Shown: piece after piece, positions 60,448 to 64,000 of the stretch
How the letters are laid out: each line of letters starts with the position of its first letter
Numbering within the stretch: the stretch's first letter is position 1
Assembly (NCBI GenBank): GCA_018806915.1
Contig: JAGKQI010000043.1
Span: forward strand, 496,001-560,000
Direction: 5' to 3'
DNA length: 64,000 nt
Origin: Phytophthora colocasiae
Lineage: Eukaryota > Oomycota > Peronosporomycetes > Peronosporales > Peronosporaceae
The notes under the pieces: model-generated
The model's database searches: none
What the model was told of the DNA's origin: nothing
Seen by the model: only the letters and a program-made list of their open reading frames with translations
Made by a program: the position numbers and the translations under genes

Positions 60448-62889
60448 GTTGCTGGCGTCGATCCAACAAAAAAGAGCTGAAGCTGCTGACCTGCAAGAAC
60501 GGAAAGGGGGGGGGCGGAGTAATTTCCTCGACAGCGAGAAAATTGGGGAATGACCGAGCCCTCTACGAGCCAGCAGCCTCGCTACGGTGCATTACAGTGC
60601 ATTGCAGTGCTCTGATCCAGCACGTGAGACCGGCCGGTCTCGGCAGTCGGAGGCGAGCGTGACATCCTGCCCGGTCTATCATGACACCGTTGGATGCCGT
60701 CCGCCAGCTGGTGGCCGCACATGGGATATGCACTCAACGCCAGAGGGCGAGCTACCCAGCTATGTGGCTCGCCTTTGCTGTCTGAATCGATGAAGCTGCG
60801 TACCGTTCCGTTCGAGGTGGTGGGTGTGCTCTGGTCTTGAGGCAAAAGATTCTAATACTACGCGGTCATCGTAGCAGTTGTGCCAAGGACTGCTCCTGGC
60901 AGTAGCCTACTGCTGCAGCCAGTCATCGACTCGATGATGCTGTTGGCATCGGCGCAATGTGGCGTTGGAGGAAAGGTTGGTGTGATAACAGTTGTACAAG
61001 CCGGTTCAGAAGTCAGCACAGTATTGGAATAGCAAGTGATTATAAATATCCCGCGAAAGTAGATACACTTGTATCTAACTTTCAGTACAAAATATTAACG
61101 TACGAGCCTTTCTATTAGTTGATAAATCTTGTATCATCTTGTTGCAAATTGAAGTCTGTTGTTGTACCGCTGGTGGATTTTGCGTGCTTGAGCCTGGAGT
61201 CAGGCCGGAACAACTCAAGTCGGTACAGATGAAGATGTACATGCACTCCACCGGACAGTGATATACTTCGATGTACATGTACTTCGTTGCGCCTTGCTCA
61301 GAGGCTGTTGTCGAGTGCGTGTGATGGTGTCTGTGTCTGTGCAAGTACGAACACCAATTCGTATCTCTTAACTGACAATGGCAGCACGGGTGGATTTTGA
61401 TCGCTTTTGAGGCACGAGTCACCCTACACTGCAGTCCGCTCGGAGAGAGCGTGGACGCCGCATTGCCGCGCAATCCTCAAGGCCTTGAACCGCTGTAGAT
61501 GTATCAGGAGAGCGGCCGTTCGCCAAGCTGCCGTGCCACCGCAGCTGGTCAACACGACGGTGCTGTGGAAACCCGTTGCTCAGCAACGCCAGCAGCCAGC
61601 AAGTTGCTGGCTGCTGCTGTTGTAGAGCTTGCCTGCATGGTCGCTCCAGTAGAGAGGGTCAATGGCCTGCCTCAGGATGGCCACGACGCTGGAGAGAAGT
61701 GTCACGACTGCAAATTTGAAGTCGAAAGATGCTGGCCACAGCGCATTGTCATGACGTCAATCCCAAAAGAGCAAGATGAGAAGAAACACTCACTGTAAAC
61801 GACTTGTACGTGCAGGTAGAGGTACCGGTAGCAGCATTCACTTCCTTCACGGCACCTAAATGCACCGACAAGCAGAGGCATCCGTTGCTAGATCGCTAAG
61901 ACGCACGGCTAGCTGCAATCGAACGGTGCCACGGTGCAATGTTGCGAACGCCAAACTGCACACCACGCGTACATCAAACTTTGTTTTGATTTTTCGAGCT
62001 TCCGCAAACCCATCGGTCGTTCTGGGCGGATCACGACGCTGGCGGTTTGAAGCTCGATTCAGGCAGAAAGATAAGAGCAAAAATTCGATGAAGACACACG
62101 CAGTTACCAGCTGCCAGGCGCTGGTGGCGCCACTTGATGCACTTCCAGCAGTTCTACCAGCTTTCTTGGTTGGGTCTACGTTAGCAGGCGCTGAATGCAC
62201 TCCGAATGTCGAGAATCCAACTCGTTCCGCCCTTCAGATGGGTGGACTTCGCTCAAAGCCCAAAGATCCTGTTTCGATGATCGTACCAGACTCTAGCTGC
62301 GCGTGAGAGCTGCTGGTGACATTGACGAAAGGAGCAACGGGTACCATGATACACCTCTCGGAAGCTATTACGATCAATGCATCGTTACATGCACCCTCCG
62401 TTGAGCTATATGACATACCCCATATCTGTCAAGCTTGCGTGTGTGCTCCCTGTGCGAGATCTCGCAAGGACTTGCCTGTACGTGTACGCGAAGTACATGT
62501 ACTGTAGTAACCTACAAAACGTGCAGCTGCATTCGCCACGCACACTTGGTCAGGTAAATGAGAGCTTTACATGAATTATACGGTGCGCATCCGCACAGTG
62601 CTGCTACCGAGTGCCCGTCAACACAAGACCATCCTTCTTTTTCCGTTGCGAAGTTGTGATGTATCGGTAGTAGTAATACATGTATATATAAAAGAATCAA
62701 TCGATTATTGCCTCCTACGGTATCTAACACTTGATAGAGGATGTTTATCGTGCAATGGTGGTTTTGATTGAGACTAGCGACGAGGAGCTAGCTCGGTTAT
62801 CGTAACATCACACATGCAAGCGATTCTGTCTCACTCTTCGTCACGTAAATGCATCCCGGCGTTGGCGCGGACTGCCCGCGTTTGAGCGC
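60448..62889. other. Intergenic, no recognised gene
   Basis: 2.4 kb separating the two transglutaminase genes. Short frames exist on both strands; one (62088-62306, MKTHAVTSCQALVAPLDALP) has a mildly hydrophobic start but no other support. A near-perfect palindrome lies at 61591-61615 (AGCAGCCAGCAA-G-complement). A G-run occurs near 60508. No tRNA or transposon ends were found. Confidence 0.4.
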
Positions 62890-64000
62890 TTACCACCAGT
62901 GGAACCAGGACTGGTACGACTGGCGCGGGTGCTCGCCCTGCTGGAACTGCAGCTGGTACTGCTGCTGTTGCTGCTGCTGCTGTTGCTGCTGGTTGTCGTC
63001 GCTGTCGTCCTGGTGGTTGTTGCCACCGCCCTGGTTGTTCGTGGGGGTAGCCGTAGTCGCAGCCGGGGCCGTCGTAGCGGCCGGAGCAGTCGTCGGGTTA
63101 GAGTTGGTGGTAGTAGCAACCGGGACCTCAGTGGCAACCGGAGCCTCAGTAGCAGCCGGGGCCTCAGTGGCAGCACTGCCGGTGTTAGAAGCTCCCGAGC
63201 TCGTGGCAGGAACGTCCGAGGACGCACTCGACGATGAAGCCACCGAGCCGGAGGTCGAAGCAGCAGCCGAGGTCGAAGCCGAGGCAGACGCCGAAGCGGA
63301 AGCCGACGAGCCAACCGATTCCGAGCCCGAAGCCGAGGCGGAGTCAGAGCAAGCCACAGACTTCTTCAGCAGCATGCTCACATCAGCGTAGCTCAGACCA
63401 ATGCTCGTCACAGTGTCAGCGGCAGGCTTGCCCTTAGCGAACCACAGGAAGTCCGGGTGGTCGCTGTCCGAGTTGTACACCCACTCTCCGCCGATGATCT
63501 CGCCAGCGTCGTCCAACTCCAGGAGGTAGTAGTAGTATTGGCCAGTAGTGTAGCGGTCAATCTCACCCGAAGACACCAGACCACCATCCTGGTACGTCTC
63601 GAAGATCCACGAGAGACGCGTCTTCACGTACACGATGCTCTTGGCAGCAGCGTTCCACGGGTACTCCTCAAGACCGTAGAAGGTCTGGGCGGCCTCACCG
63701 AGCGACATAGCGGTCTGTTCGTAGACCTTGAAACCACGCACGGGCTGGTTCCACACCTCAGCGCCAGCCGTCACATCAACGACGAACGAGTGCTTGAGTT
63801 TGCCAAGAAGGTTGGAAGCGGCGATGTGGAAGTAGGCAGGGTTCATGTCACGGTACGCGTTGTTGGTGTGGCGACCGTATTCGTCCGTGCCGTCGTCGCC
63901 GCCGTTGTAACGAGCGCCGGTGAACACCGTCGAGACCTTCGCACCGTCGTAGACGTCCGTAAGGAGACCCTTGATGTCCAGGGGCTGGAACGTCACACCG
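62890..64000 (-). CDS. Second Pep-13 transglutaminase elicitor, N-terminal part outside the window
   Basis: At least 369 residues; the frame is still open at 64000. The visible part starts within the catalytic domain at VTFQPLDIKGLLTDVYDG and follows the paralogue closely: GRHTNNAYRDMNPAYFHIAA, the exact Pep-13 sequence VWNQPVRGFKVYE (63718-63756), then ETYQDGGLVSSGEIDRYTTG and ADVSMLLKKSVACSD. The Ser/Ala and Thr/Pro-rich tail is shorter than in the paralogue and ends with a poly-Gln run and SYQSWFHWW. The Cys nucleophile region lies beyond the edge. It should be a secreted cell-wall transglutaminase. Spacing and orientation show a tandem duplication. Confidence 0.92.
   Translation of the reverse strand, partial: GVTFQPLDIKGLLTDVYDGAKVSTVFTGARYNGGDDGTDEYGRHTNNAYRDMNPAYFHIAASNLLGKLKHSFVVDVTAGAEVWNQPVRGFKVYEQTAMSLGEAAQTFYGLEEYPWNAAAKSIVYVKTRLSWIFETYQDGGLVSSGEIDRYTTGQYYYYLLELDDAGEIIGGEWVYNSDSDHPDFLWFAKGKPAADTVTSIGLSYADVSMLLKKSVACSDSASASGSESVGSSASASASASASTSAAASTSGSVASSSSASSDVPATSSGASNTGSAATEAPAATEAPVATEVPVATTTNSNPTTAPAATTAPAATTATPTNNQGGGNNHQDDSDDNQQQQQQQQQQQYQLQFQQGEHPRQSYQSWFHWW
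62944..62998. repeat. CAG/CAA microsatellite coding poly-Gln
   Basis: A run of CTG/TTG triplets (Gln on the coding strand) near the 3' end of the second transglutaminase gene. It is absent as a long run in the first, which has only a short Gln cluster, so it is likely length-variable. Confidence 0.7.

Noticed and set aside
62088..62306. Small secreted protein candidate between the transglutaminase genes
   Set aside because: The hydrophobic stretch is weak and follows an Ala/Pro-rich start; there is no RXLR or other effector motif and no supporting context.
1..64000. CRISPR arrays, operons, riboswitches, rRNA genes
   Set aside because: None seen; the short direct repeats present are transposon ends, microsatellites or coding repeats, and the genome is eukaryotic.

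Overview
The window is almost certainly oomycete, most likely Phytophthora. Two adjacent genes encode transglutaminase elicitors that carry the Pep-13 sequence (VWNQPVRGFKVYE), a Phytophthora pattern recognised by plants. Introns are few and short (65-90 bp). Some genes have the oomycete initiator motif (TCATTYYNCAWTTT-like) about 40 bp upstream of the ATG. SHAQKYF Myb proteins, large purple acid phosphatase (PAP) and GH3 families and abundant piggyBac, Ty3/gypsy, Tc1/mariner, pogo and Harbinger elements also fit.

Layout. 1-3.6 kb: an unidentified open frame running off the left edge, a gene end coding for a GPI-anchor-like tail, and a deleted Tc1/mariner element with 254-bp inverted repeats. 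3.6-17 kb is a conserved block: Myb (-), SAM-domain protein (-), mitochondrial-type oligopeptidase B (-, 3 exons), class-unassigned myosin (+, 3 exons) and a second Myb (+). 17-18.7 kb: three abutting Tc1/mariner-like pieces. 18.7-22.8 kb: a complete piggyBac element with an uninterrupted 4-exon transposase. 22.9-26.3 kb: a PAP gene cut in two by a complete pogo-like element. 26.8-29.6 kb: a PIF/Harbinger element. 30-46 kb: two GH3 beta-glucosidase genes in inverted orientation around a young Ty3/gypsy retrotransposon; the second is frameshifted. 47-55 kb: three intact secreted PAP genes and a scrambled PAP pseudogene. 55-57.7 kb: a Gln-rich coiled-coil protein. 57.8-64 kb: the two Pep-13 transglutaminases, the second cut by the window edge.

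Biology. The right half is a secretome island: phosphate-scavenging PAPs, GH3 glycosidases and wall-associated transglutaminases. Its families are being reshaped by duplication, gene conversion, inversion and transposition. The PAP genes look like a family exchanging cassettes. The GH3 pair shares a sharply bounded near-identical 3' third. The left block is housekeeping and regulatory.

The strongest unusual signals are: the precise pogo insertion, whose removal arithmetically restores the PAP frame; the intact piggyBac element with repeated internal 15-bp palindromes; the GH3 conversion tract; and the PAP pseudogene with an in-place microinversion. All exon structures, motif positions and identity statements come from reading the sequence by eye; no database search was run.
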